Positions 37,275 to 46,262 of a stretch of DNA of 64,000 bases are shown piece by piece. Source of the DNA: an uncultured Collinsella sp. Lineage in GTDB: Bacteria > Actinomycetota > Coriobacteriia > Coriobacteriales > Coriobacteriaceae. How positions within the stretch are numbered: position 1 is the first letter of the stretch; each line of letters starts with the position of its first letter. The stretch spans positions 123,370 to 187,369 of the forward strand of contig CABURU010000002.1 of the NCBI GenBank assembly GCA_902494085.1, given 5' to 3'. Position numbers and translations under genes: made by a program. Under the pieces are notes generated by a model. The model saw only the letters and a list, made by a program, of their open reading frames with translations. It made no database searches and was not told the origin of the DNA.

Positions 37275-38675
37275 TTAGGCCTGCTCGGAAGCCTTGGGCT
37301 CGTCCTTGTACAGGACAAACGAGACGGCAAAGGAAACCAGCGCGGCGACCGCAAACATGATCGCGTACTGCACGGGTTGGGCCAGGCACAGCAGGATACC
37401 GAAGATACCGGTAACGCCCGTGCCGGAGGCAGCCAGCGAAGTGAGCGCACAGACCAGGGCACCGCAACCGCCGCCGATGCAGCCGGCGATGAAGGGCTTA
37501 AAGAAGCGCAGGTTCACACCAAAGATGGCAGGCTCGGTAATGCCCATGAAGGCGGACAGGGCCGAAGGAAGCGCCAGACCCTTGATCTTGGCATCGCGGG
37601 TCTTAAAGGCAACGGCGAGTGCGGCGCCACCCTGAGCGATGTTGGCAGCACTGGCGATGGGCAGCCAGTAGGTCACGCCGTACTGGGCAAGCTGGCCCAG
37701 GTCGATGGCGGTGTACATCTGGTGGATACCGGTAACGACCGTGGGGGCATAGAACAGGCCGACGATAAAGGAACCGATGCCGAAGGGCAGGGTCAGCAGG
37801 GCCCGGATCAGACCGAGGATGGCGTTCTCGGCCCAGACAAAGATGGGGCCGACGGCAACGAGCGTCACGAGCACGGTCACGAACACCGAGACGAGCGGGG
37901 TCACAAAGAGGTCGAACATCTCGGGAACGATCTTATGCAGACGCTTCTCGAGGAAGGCCAGAATGGCGCAGGCGATGACGATGGGGATCACATGACCCTG
38001 ATAGCCGACCCACTCAAAGCTGTACACGCCGGGAATGACGGTGACCATAGTCTGAACGCCCTCGGAGGCAACCGTGTAGGCGCTCTGCAGCGAGGAGTTG
38101 ATAAACGCACCGCCGACGACGGCACCCAGGTACGGGTTGGCGCCAAAGGCCTTAGCGGCGGAGTAACCGATCAGGATCTGCAGAATGCCAAAAGACGTGC
38201 CCGAGACCAGGTCGGCAATCTTATAAATAAAGTTATTGGTGTCGAGCGCGATAAAGCCGTTGGAGGCCATAAAGTTGAGGGCGCTCATAATGCCCAGCAG
38301 AAGGCCCGAAGCCACGATGGCGGGGATGATGGGGACAAAGACGTCGCCGAGCACCTTAATGGCACGCATAAAGATGTTCTGCTGCTGCGCCGCTGCCTCC
38401 TTGACCTCGGCCTTGGTGGCAGCCTCGACGCCGCTGAGCGCAATGAACTCGTCGTAGACCTTATTGACGGTGCCAGTGCCAAAAATAATCTGGAGCTGGC
38501 CCTGGGCCTCAAAGACGCCCTTGGCGCCGTCGATATTCTCGAGGGCCTCCTTGTCGACCTTGGCGTTATCGGCAATCACAAGGCGCAGACGCGTGGCGCA
38601 GTGTGCGGCCGAAACAACGTTGCCGGCGCCACCGATGTTGTCGAGCACCTCTTGGGCTGATTTGCGGTAGTCCAT
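37275..38675 (-). CDS. scrA: PTS sucrose permease, EIIBC component
   Basis: Imports and phosphorylates sucrose-type sugars. The 466-residue protein has an N-terminal IIB domain with the phosphorylated cysteine in SAAHCATRLRLVI, then a IIC domain with about ten membrane helices (IKVLGDVFVPIIPAIVASGLLLG...). There is no IIA domain, so a IIA encoded elsewhere must donate phosphate. The start is set at ATG 38675, where homology begins (MDYRKSAQEVL). Sugar specificity rests on the GH32 and LacI neighbours. Confidence 0.88.
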   Translation of the reverse strand: MDYRKSAQEVLDNIGGAGNVVSAAHCATRLRLVIADNAKVDKEALENIDGAKGVFEAQGQLQIIFGTGTVNKVYDEFIALSGVEAATKAEVKEAAAQQQNIFMRAIKVLGDVFVPIIPAIVASGLLLGIMSALNFMASNGFIALDTNNFIYKIADLVSGTSFGILQILIGYSAAKAFGANPYLGAVVGGAFINSSLQSAYTVASEGVQTMVTVIPGVYSFEWVGYQGHVIPIVIACAILAFLEKRLHKIVPEMFDLFVTPLVSVFVTVLVTLVAVGPIFVWAENAILGLIRALLTLPFGIGSFIVGLFYAPTVVTGIHQMYTAIDLGQLAQYGVTYWLPIASAANIAQGGAALAVAFKTRDAKIKGLALPSALSAFMGITEPAIFGVNLRFFKPFIAGCIGGGCGALVCALTSLAASGTGVTGIFGILLCLAQPVQYAIMFAVAALVSFAVSFVLYKDEPKASEQA

Positions 38676-38731
38676 GACTTCCCTTTCCTCCAACGGGCGC
38701 ATCTGCACCCGGCCATCTTTGACACTTACAC

Positions 38732-38771
38732 TGTAATCGTTTTCAGTTTCATATGTCTGTAATCGTTTTCA
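38732..38771. promoter_or_regulatory. scrO: Tandem LacI-type operators upstream of scrA
   Basis: The 14-mer TGTAATCGTTTTCA occurs twice in the same orientation, at 38732-38745 and 38758-38771, 26 bases apart. A related site, TGAAATCGCTTTCA, lies at 39855-39868 just before scrR. These are LacI-family half-palindromes around a central CG, suiting control by the ScrR-like protein encoded next door. Confidence 0.75.
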
Positions 38772-38859
38772 CAGAAGGGTGAACGGTAGGAAAAAGCCGG
38801 CGAAAGGTAGTTTTAAAGCAAAAAGAGGCGGCTCAGCGGCAGGCAGACGTGCCCAAAGC

Positions 38860-39840
38860 CTAGACATTCATAAGCTGATGCCCAAGTTTGAGCGTCTTGA
38901 GACCGCTCTCCCCCTCCACGCCATCGAGCGTGTTGAGCAACATATTGGTCGCCTCGACGCCACTGGTCAGGTAGCCATAATGCACGGTGGGAATGCCGCC
39001 CGTCAGCGCGCGCAAAAAAGCGTTGTCACCAAAACCACTCACGCGGTGTATACCCTCGCCCATGCCGCGAACCTCATCGATGGCACGAAGCGCGCCCGCA
39101 GCCATGGTGTCGGTCGCGCAGGCGATAAACGAAACATCTGGAGCGACGGAAAGCAGTTCACGTGCCGCACCATAGCCCGAGTCGAGCGTAAACGAGCCCA
39201 GGCGAATCAAAGCAGCATCGAGCGGGTTGTCCGCGGTGCGCAAGCCGGCCTCAAAACCGCGACGGCGGTCATAACCGGCCGCGCGGTCCTCTTCGGTAAC
39301 TCCAATATAGGCAATCTTGCCGTCCACGCGACCCGCAAGCGCATGGCCCAGCTCAAAGGCGGCCTCGTAATCGTCGTGATAGACGCACGCCACGCCCTCG
39401 ACATGTTGGCCGATCAGCACGATGGGCACGCGGCACGACTCAATCGCCCGACGGTGCTCGTCAGTAATCATAGTAGCCACCAGCACAATGCCATCGACCG
39501 GATGGTTTTGGAATAAATCGAGGTATTCGAGCTCGCGATCAGGGGCGTTGTCGGTATTGGCAAGCAGCATCTGGTAGCCACGGCGACCGAGCACCTGGCC
39601 AATGCCGGCGGTAATGCGGCTCACGGACTCCGAGTTGATCTTGGGCACGATGACGCCGATGAGCTTGGTGGAGCCGGTGCGCAGTGCACGAGCCTGGCTG
39701 GACCGCACGTATCCGGTCAGCTCAATCGCCTGCTTAATGCGCTCGGCCTTATCCGCCGAGATATACCCACCGTTGAGGTAGCGCGAGACGGCGGCGCTCG
39801 AAACGCCGGCCAGCTCGGCCACATCTTTCATCTTTACCAC
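38860..39840 (-). CDS. scrR: LacI-family regulator of the sucrose genes
   Basis: A 326-residue LacI-type repressor: MKDVAELAGVSSAAVSRYLNGGYISADKAERI is the helix-turn-helix and hinge start, followed by the periplasmic-binding-protein-like effector domain (LIGVIVPKINSESVSRI...GIVLVATMI...YIGVTEEDRAAGYDRR). GTG 39840 is preferred (AGGGG five bases upstream); ATG 39831 is possible and the longer frame is not needed. It is upstream of scrA in the same orientation; likely ligand is a sucrose derivative. Confidence 0.85.
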   Translation of the reverse strand: MVKMKDVAELAGVSSAAVSRYLNGGYISADKAERIKQAIELTGYVRSSQARALRTGSTKLIGVIVPKINSESVSRITAGIGQVLGRRGYQMLLANTDNAPDRELEYLDLFQNHPVDGIVLVATMITDEHRRAIESCRVPIVLIGQHVEGVACVYHDDYEAAFELGHALAGRVDGKIAYIGVTEEDRAAGYDRRRGFEAGLRTADNPLDAALIRLGSFTLDSGYGAARELLSVAPDVSFIACATDTMAAGALRAIDEVRGMGEGIHRVSGFGDNAFLRALTGGIPTVHYGYLTSGVEATNMLLNTLDGVEGESGLKTLKLGHQLMNV

Positions 39841-39934
39841 GAGCACCCCTGTCGTTGAAATCGCTTTCACCATGATACCCGTGAAGACGGCATGCGAACC
39901 AAATCGGCCCACTCAGGTCGAGCAAACGTCAGCG

Positions 39935-40040
39935 AGCGGGCAGCTGCCGTGGCGAGGTGCCGCGAAAGAGGAGCGAAGCGTACTTTATGTACGCGAGCGA
40001 CAGTTTGAGCGGCAGATCGCCCAGCAGATGCCCGCGCAGC
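39935..40040. repeat. REP-like palindromic element, copy 2
   Basis: The core 39958-40014 (TGCCGCGAAAGAGGAGCGA, centre GCGTACTTTATGTACGC) repeats the core at 32275-32330. Outer arms starting GCGGGCA on the left and ending TGCCCGC on the right pair with each other but not with copy 1. It separates the Pel-like operon end from scrR. Confidence 0.7.
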
Positions 40041-40081
40041 GTCGACCGGTCCGGCGTTCGTCAGAACGCCGGAACTAAAAG

Positions 40082-40747
40082 CTACCCGTGATATTCGCCG
40101 TTGTATTGGATGAGCGTGAGGTCCTCCACGCCGTCGAGCGCGCGAATGGCGTCGGCATAGGGCATATCCACACCGTCAGAGAACACCTCGGCGGCCATTT
40201 CGACCTTGTCGCCGCGCATCGTCTTGGACTTAACGGTGAACTTGGTGCGCCCAAATGCGCGCACGATATCGTCGCCGGTGGTCTGGCCCGTGTAGTGGAT
40301 GACCATCATGTACACGCGCGCCTTGTCTTGGTGGCTCGAAAAGCCGGCAATCATCACCACGATCACCACCGCCGTGAGCCCCACGAGCGCATACATGCCG
40401 GCGCCCGCCGTAATGCCCGTGGTAATGGCCCAAAACAGATACAGCAGGTCGAGCGGGTCCTTGACCGCCGTACGGTAGCGGACGATTGACAGAGCACCGA
40501 CCATACCGAGCGAGATGACCACGTTCGTCGAGATCGCGAGCGTAACCATGCAGGTAAGCACGCACATACCCACGAGCGTCACGGCAAAACTGCGCGAATA
40601 CACCACGCCGGTAAAAAAGCGCTTGTACACGTAATAGATCAGGATGCCCATGGCGAGCGCCACGAGCAGCGAAAGGCCAATCTTGGCAGGGTCGACCTGG
40701 CCAAACGCCTCCAAGACGGAGTTCTTAAAAAAGTCCCTGGTGCTCAT
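40082..40747 (-). CDS. DUF4956 membrane protein
   Basis: A 221-residue protein of the DUF4956 family. Four or five hydrophobic segments lie in residues 20-135 (GLSLLVALAMGILIYYV, FAVTLVGMCVLTCMVTLAI, LLYLFWAITTGITAG, ALVGLTAVVIVVMIAG), with SLGMVGALSIVRYRTAVKDPLDLLYLFWAI typical of the family, and a soluble C-terminus. These proteins commonly neighbour VTC and CotH genes, as here. No enzymatic role is known. It is the last gene of the Pel-like operon, four bases after the VTC gene. Confidence 0.8.
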   Translation of the reverse strand: MSTRDFFKNSVLEAFGQVDPAKIGLSLLVALAMGILIYYVYKRFFTGVVYSRSFAVTLVGMCVLTCMVTLAISTNVVISLGMVGALSIVRYRTAVKDPLDLLYLFWAITTGITAGAGMYALVGLTAVVIVVMIAGFSSHQDKARVYMMVIHYTGQTTGDDIVRAFGRTKFTVKSKTMRGDKVEMAAEVFSDGVDMPYADAIRALDGVEDLTLIQYNGEYHG

Positions 40748-40750
40748 GGT

Positions 40751-41542
40751 CTAAATATCCCCTCGGTTCTCAAAATCCGATTCCCAATAGTTAAAACCGC
40801 GCAGGTAGGCGGTCTTTTCGTAACAGAGGCAGTACTTGGAGACCGCCGTAAGCTCGGTCGCGCCCGGCGGCACCATATCGCGCACCAGCTGCGGGCAAAA
40901 CTCCGTAAACTTGACCTCCATCACCAGCTTGCCGGGCTCCAGGACTGGCAGCACGGGCAGCGTCACGTCAAAGATATCGAAGCTTCCCACCGCGGCACGC
41001 ACGTTCATGTCAAACGTAACGCGCACGGTGCCCTCGTCCATCACCCACGGCTCACGCTCGTAGTCCACGATGGTCCGCGGGCGCATCATGTTGCAGCTGC
41101 ACTCGATGTAGAACTCGCGGCAGAGTTGGTGCGGGCTCCTCAGCAAAAAGTCGTAGTCGCCAGCCAGGATCTGCTCAAACTCACTGCGCGTAAGCGGCGC
41201 GTCCTCCTTGTAGATCCAGCTGCCGTACTTCTTTTTGCGCTCGAGCTTAATCACCTTGTCGCTGCCGTTATAAATGCGTACGCGATACTTTTTGCGCATG
41301 AGAATGCCGGCGTCTTTTTCCTCGTAGGCCGAGTTGCAGTAGTCGTCAAAGTACAGGCTGCGAATGGTGTAACCGCCCGCCCGCGCATGCTTGTCCAGCT
41401 TAAACACCGGCGCCATGCGACAGGCAAGCGCGGCGTGCTCGCCCTCGTTAATGAGATATTTGAGCTCGTGGCGGTAACGCTCCTGCATGGCACGCACAGG
41501 CGGGGCCGCCAAGCGCTCAAGCAGCGCGCTAGCCCTCCTCAT
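40751..41542 (-). CDS. VTC-domain protein (polyphosphate polymerase-like)
   Basis: Residues 20-255 match the VTC/CYTH-like tunnel fold: RHELKYLI at the start, RSLYFDDYCNSAYEEK, RKKYRVRIYNG, KLERKKKYGSWIYKE and EVKFTE near the end supply the basic and acidic residues of the triphosphate tunnel. In yeast the domain makes polyphosphate; in bacteria it often sits with CotH and DUF4956 genes without a proven role. ATG 41542 overlaps the end of the CotH gene; M19 is an alternative start. Confidence 0.78.
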   Translation of the reverse strand: MRRASALLERLAAPPVRAMQERYRHELKYLINEGEHAALACRMAPVFKLDKHARAGGYTIRSLYFDDYCNSAYEEKDAGILMRKKYRVRIYNGSDKVIKLERKKKYGSWIYKEDAPLTRSEFEQILAGDYDFLLRSPHQLCREFYIECSCNMMRPRTIVDYEREPWVMDEGTVRVTFDMNVRAAVGSFDIFDVTLPVLPVLEPGKLVMEVKFTEFCPQLVRDMVPPGATELTAVSKYCLCYEKTAYLRGFNYWESDFENRGDI

Positions 41543-43297
41543 ACGTATCCTCCACGACCTTACCGCCGTCTTGCACGTAAAAACACTTCATGCCGTACTG
41601 TTTGCCATCGTCGGTAACGTAATAGTCAAACGCATCTTGCGTATAGCCGTCGGAATTAGTGGCGCGCACGCGCACAAAGTACTGGCCGGTATCGGGCGCA
41701 TCACAGGTCACCTCGGGAAGCAGCACGTCCTCGGCCTTAAAGACCACATCGCTTATGGCATAGTCGCGCGCAAGTTCTACGGTGTAGCGAATGTCGCGCG
41801 CCTCAAAGTCGTAGGACGCATCCCAGTTAATGCGCAGCTTGCCGTTATCGATCTGCGGCACACCGATGTAGAACGGCATGGGCTTTTTATAGCTCTCGCG
41901 GAAGCTCTTATAGTTCTCTTCGATCTCGGCCGGAATCGCCGCGGCGATCTGATCGTATTGATCCTTGGTGACAGGCAGATTATCGATATCGGGCGAAGCG
42001 AAGACCAGGGATTCAGTCACCTCGCGGTAGTGCTTGATCATCTTGGTCAGGCGAGTCTCGGTCAAATACGAGCGCAAGTCCTTGACGGCACGGTCGAGTT
42101 CGCTGCGGAACGACTTGCTGCGCAACGCGCGGTTAAACAGCACGTTGCCCCAGTAGTTGCTTGCGCCGCGCTCCCAGCTCGCATAATCCGAGAACCCCGT
42201 CAGGCTCAGCTCCAGCTTGCGCAGCATGCCGTCGTTGTCCCAATCCAAAAAGTACCAGGTATTTGAGTTGAGCGGGCTGTACAGATAACAGTTGCGGTTC
42301 TGCGTATCGCAGTTGCCCGTAAGGATCTGAAACGCCAGCCAATAGACCAGGTTCTCGGTATCAAAGTAGGTGTCGAGCACGTCATCGATCTTTTGCGATT
42401 CGTCGTTGAGCGCATCGAGCATCTCGATGAGCTTGGTGTGGTCCGTATCGCCCTTAATCTCGAGCATGCCTTCAAAGCTTGCCTGGTTGTAGTCGGGATC
42501 ATCGGCAAGCTTAATGGTGTCCTCGTAGCGATAGAAATCAAAGCTGTTCACCTTGTACAGGTGCCCGCTCTTATCAAGGCCATGTGCCTTAAGCGCCGTC
42601 TTGTTGAGCTGCTCCACCTGTGTAAACAGGCCGTAGTCCTCAAAGGTGTCGTTGGACTTTTCGGTCTGGTCGCACACCCACAGATGCACAAACTGCGTGC
42701 GCAAGCCCATCATCTGGGGGATCCCACGGATAAGGTCGAGGCCATCTTGTTGCGAAAACGCATACCCTCGCCCATGTGCTTGTTGAGCGCAATCGCGCGC
42801 TGTTGGCGCCAGGTACCCTTGCCCTTTTTGAGCTCCACCTTGTAATTCTTTTGCGTGTAGGAGCTCGACGTCTGGCCGCGCACCTGCACGGTAGCATTGG
42901 GCGCTTCCTCGCCAAAGCCAACCTCGCCGGCCACCGGGCCGTCTTCGTCGCCCGGCTGCAGCAGGCCCATAACCTGATAGCGCGTCACGCCCATGTCGGC
43001 ATAGTCATACACCGAGTACGTGTTGATCTCTGCCCAGCTGTGGTCGGTGTTCTCGGAGCTGTTGCCGCGCGAGACCGTCAGGTACATGGTCACAATGCCC
43101 GAGTCGTCGTAAACCTCGTACAGCTCGTCCTTATCGCGCAGGTGCTTGGCCCCGTCCGTAACCTCAGCCTTTTTAATCTTGTCCTGCTTTTTGACCTTTT
43201 TAGTCGAGGATTCGTCCTGAGACGAGCAGCCCGAAAGCAACAGCGCACCGGCAGCCGCCTCGATCAGGCAGCGGCGAGACATCAACTTATCGATCAT
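41529..43297 (-). pseudogene. CotH-like lipoprotein, interrupted by one frameshift
   Basis: CotH-type kinase-fold protein read in two frames. The 5' part (43297 to about 42740) opens with a lipoprotein signal (ALLLSGCSS) and runs to ALNKHMGEGMRFRNKMA, then goes out of frame and stops at 42710. The second part (from about 42740 to 41529) continues as DLIRGIPQMMGLRTQFVHLWV... and ends with a fibronectin-like C-terminus. Restoring one base near 42740 (TC to TTC) joins them into a protein of about 589 residues. It could be a real mutation or an assembly error. Start ATG 43297 follows GGGGAGG and overlaps pelG. Confidence 0.8.
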
Positions 43298-44831
43298 CAG
43301 AACCTCCCCAATGTTTTTGGTACAGGCGAACCACCATACGTTCAAATGCACTGCGCGGCTCACCGCCCACGCGCTTGTCCTCGTAGCGTTGCTCAACACG
43401 GTCGAGCACCCGTCCAAGTTCGGTAAACCAGCCCGTTTTGTCGGTCGCCACAATGGGCTGCTGGCTCAGGATACGATACGGCAAGTTGGCGGTATAGGTA
43501 TCGAGCCGCAGAAGCGCCACGATAAAAAACACCGCTGCACCCAACAAAAAGCCAAAGCCGTAAAACTGCTGCGGCAAAAGCAACGACACGGCAGTCGCCA
43601 GCCCGGCCACACCGGCAAACAACCCCGATGCCATCACGGCCCCCTTGTAGTCGGTAAAGTACAGCAAGATGAGCATCACCGTATTGCCCACGGCATACAG
43701 GCCATAGCCCACGCACAGCGTGCGAAAATACCCGTGCATAAGGTTGTTAAAGCCCAACGGTAAGGCCGACAGCACCGTGGTCTCGAGCGAGATGACCGCC
43801 GCGGTCACAAACAACTGTTTGAGCGCGCAAAAGCGCAGTTCGCTGTTGAGCGTGGAGAGCATCCCCTCCTCTGCCACCACGATGTCGCCCACCACGCCGC
43901 CGTCGTTGAACAGACTGTAGTAGTCGCGGTAGCGTGGATAGAAGTTGACCTCGACCGAGACCACAAAGTTGACGGTCGTGACCAGGATCGTCAAAAACGC
44001 GATCAGCGCCGGCACATCGTAGTAGGGCGCACCATAAAACAAGCCCTTGACCTGAACGCCAATGGGACCAGCCCAAATAATCACCAGGTGCGCAAAGAGT
44101 CCCAGATTGGTTAACAGGCCCGTGAGCGCCAGCGGCATAAACTGATCGAGCCACTGCAAAAAGGGCCAGGGACTGCGGTCACTCTGCGGAAAATACCGGT
44201 ACAGCAGTACCACGTCCCAGACGAGCATGACGCCGTAGCCCAGGGCAATTGACGCCAACAGCCCCTCGACCGGCGGCAGTCCCAGCGCCAGCGCGGCCAG
44301 GGCGCACAGGCACGTCACGCCAATGGCGGCCGCAAAGCTGCACAGGATGCCGCGGTAATCCTTGATGGCCGTGAGGTAACTCATGCCGTTCCAGTTGACG
44401 ATCATAATGTTGAACAGCCACAGGCACAGCAGCCCCTGCAGCAGCGTAGCGCCCGAGAACAGCAAAAAGACGCCGTAGAGCACCGTGCCCGCAACGAGCA
44501 TGATGGCGTTGGAGCCCCAAAACGAAGGCAGGATCTCATCCTCGCGCTCGGCAAACAACATATCAGCCAAAAAGCGCGTGACCGGCATGGAGAAAAAACT
44601 CGTGAGCAAAAGCGAGGCCAGCAGTGTGTAGGTCACCATGCACAGCAGCAGATCCTGGTTGGCACGGCCCACACCCCACAGACCGCACAGCACCAAGATA
44701 CCCACCTGGAGCAGCACGCCCAGCAGCATCGGGCCCGTGCACACAATGCCGGCGTAGCCGTAAGCGCGCATCGTGGCAAACAGGCCCTTGCGCCTAAACA
44801 GGCGCTTGAGCTCAAAACCAATTCCGGCCAC
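43287..44831 (-). CDS. pelG: Pel exopolysaccharide export protein PelG
   Basis: Inner-membrane flippase-like component of the Pel machinery. The 514-residue protein starts MAGIGFELKRLFRRKG, the characteristic PelG opening, and has about twelve hydrophobic segments, with YYSLFNDGGV-like and EVNFYPRYRDYY motifs in the cytoplasmic loop. It lies three bases after pelF and overlaps the CotH gene. Neighbouring PelF and PelD support the assignment. Confidence 0.9.
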   Translation of the reverse strand: MAGIGFELKRLFRRKGLFATMRAYGYAGIVCTGPMLLGVLLQVGILVLCGLWGVGRANQDLLLCMVTYTLLASLLLTSFFSMPVTRFLADMLFAEREDEILPSFWGSNAIMLVAGTVLYGVFLLFSGATLLQGLLCLWLFNIMIVNWNGMSYLTAIKDYRGILCSFAAAIGVTCLCALAALALGLPPVEGLLASIALGYGVMLVWDVVLLYRYFPQSDRSPWPFLQWLDQFMPLALTGLLTNLGLFAHLVIIWAGPIGVQVKGLFYGAPYYDVPALIAFLTILVTTVNFVVSVEVNFYPRYRDYYSLFNDGGVVGDIVVAEEGMLSTLNSELRFCALKQLFVTAAVISLETTVLSALPLGFNNLMHGYFRTLCVGYGLYAVGNTVMLILLYFTDYKGAVMASGLFAGVAGLATAVSLLLPQQFYGFGFLLGAAVFFIVALLRLDTYTANLPYRILSQQPIVATDKTGWFTELGRVLDRVEQRYEDKRVGGEPRSAFERMVVRLYQKHWGGSDDR

Positions 44832-44834
44832 CGG

Positions 44835-46262
44835 CTACTCCCCCTCTCTGGGCAGGTTAAACGCACACGCCGTCTCGTCGTACAGTGCGCGATAGTTGGT
44901 GAGCATCTGCTCGTGCAAAAAGTACGTGGCAACGCGGCGCTGGCCGCGCTCCCCCATCTCGATACGGCGGGCGCGGCTTGTGCACATGCGTTCCATGGCA
45001 TCGGCCAAGCCCTTGCGATACATAGGCGGCGTCACAAAACCCGCCACGTCAAAGTCGTCGCCCGGGGCGCCTTCGAGTAGCTCGCGGCAGCAGCCCACCT
45101 CGGTCGTCACGCAGGGACGGCGCGCTGCAAGCGACTCCAGCACGCTGAGCGGCTGGCCCTCGGAGATGCTCGTCAAAATGGTAAAGTCGAGCTTTTCCAT
45201 GTACTCGACCACGTTGACGCGACCGGTAAAGATCAGGTCGCGCACGCCCAGGGTATCGACCAGCGCGTGGCACTCGGCGCCGTACTCTTCGTCGTCCACG
45301 CCGCCCATGATGTGCAGGCGCACCTTAGGCAGGCGCTCGTGCAGCTCAAAGAAGGCATAGATCATGGTCTTGACGTCCTTGATGGGCGCCAAGCGCACCA
45401 CTGCGCCAATATCCACCCAGCCATCATCGGGCTTTAAGGGAATATCCTTAAAGCGATCGAACTGGATGCCGTTGGGGATAACCAGGCATTTGTCCGCATC
45501 ACAGCCCATATCAATCTGCGTCTTGCGGGCGTTATGGAACAAACTCGTCACGCGGAAGGCGCGGCGGTAGATCTCCTCCGAAAGCAGGTAGAAAAAGCGA
45601 ATCCAGCGGTCCTTAAATGACGGCACCACCCAATCGGCGCGAATGATCTCTTCCTCGCGCTCGCGGGTATAGATGCCATGCTCGGTCAGCAGCACCGGCG
45701 CATGGTGAACGCTTGAGCCCAGACAGGCGAGCAGGCCGCCGTAGCCGGTCGAGATAGCGTGGTACACATCGGCAACCGGCACCTCGCTGCCCAGCAGGTA
45801 GAGCACCGGCAACAGCATAGAGCGCATGGTGTGGAATGCGTCGGCAAAGGGCGTGTAGGGGTACTCGGCAAGGCACACGTCGCGGAAGATGTCCATAAAC
45901 GTTCGGCTCTGCAAAAACGAGAGCGGATGCACGCGACGGCGCTGAAAGATATCGAACAGCACGTCCCAGTCCGGATTGGAGAGCGACACCAGACGGCGTA
46001 GCGCCTCGCGCTCGCGGTCGTTAAAACTGGCTTCGTGCTGCTCGCCCGAAAGCCGCAGGGCATCGTCCAGGAACACCTCGTGCACCTCGACCACGTTGCC
46101 GGGCAGCTCGTAGACAAACTTGCCACGGTCGGCAGCATGCGCGCCGATCACCCACAGCACAAACTCGTGCTCGGGCATAGCCGTAATGTAGCCGTGCATC
46201 CAGGTAGACACGCCGCCGTGCACATAGGGGTAGCAACCCTCGAGTACCAAGCAGATTCTCAT
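44835..46262 (-). CDS. pelF: Pel glycosyltransferase PelF (GT4)
   Basis: Cytosolic glycosyltransferase proposed to polymerise UDP-GalNAc/GlcNAc into Pel. The 475-residue protein begins MRICLVLEGCYPYVHGGVSTWMHGYI, the distinctive PelF N-terminus, and has the GT-B C-terminal half with DIGAVVRLAPIKDVKTMIYAF, GRVNVVEYMEKLDFTILTSISEGQPLSVLE (EX7E glutamates). Overlaps the upstream deacetylase gene by four bases (ATGA). Confidence 0.92.
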   Translation of the reverse strand: MRICLVLEGCYPYVHGGVSTWMHGYITAMPEHEFVLWVIGAHAADRGKFVYELPGNVVEVHEVFLDDALRLSGEQHEASFNDREREALRRLVSLSNPDWDVLFDIFQRRRVHPLSFLQSRTFMDIFRDVCLAEYPYTPFADAFHTMRSMLLPVLYLLGSEVPVADVYHAISTGYGGLLACLGSSVHHAPVLLTEHGIYTREREEEIIRADWVVPSFKDRWIRFFYLLSEEIYRRAFRVTSLFHNARKTQIDMGCDADKCLVIPNGIQFDRFKDIPLKPDDGWVDIGAVVRLAPIKDVKTMIYAFFELHERLPKVRLHIMGGVDDEEYGAECHALVDTLGVRDLIFTGRVNVVEYMEKLDFTILTSISEGQPLSVLESLAARRPCVTTEVGCCRELLEGAPGDDFDVAGFVTPPMYRKGLADAMERMCTSRARRIEMGERGQRRVATYFLHEQMLTNYRALYDETACAFNLPREGE

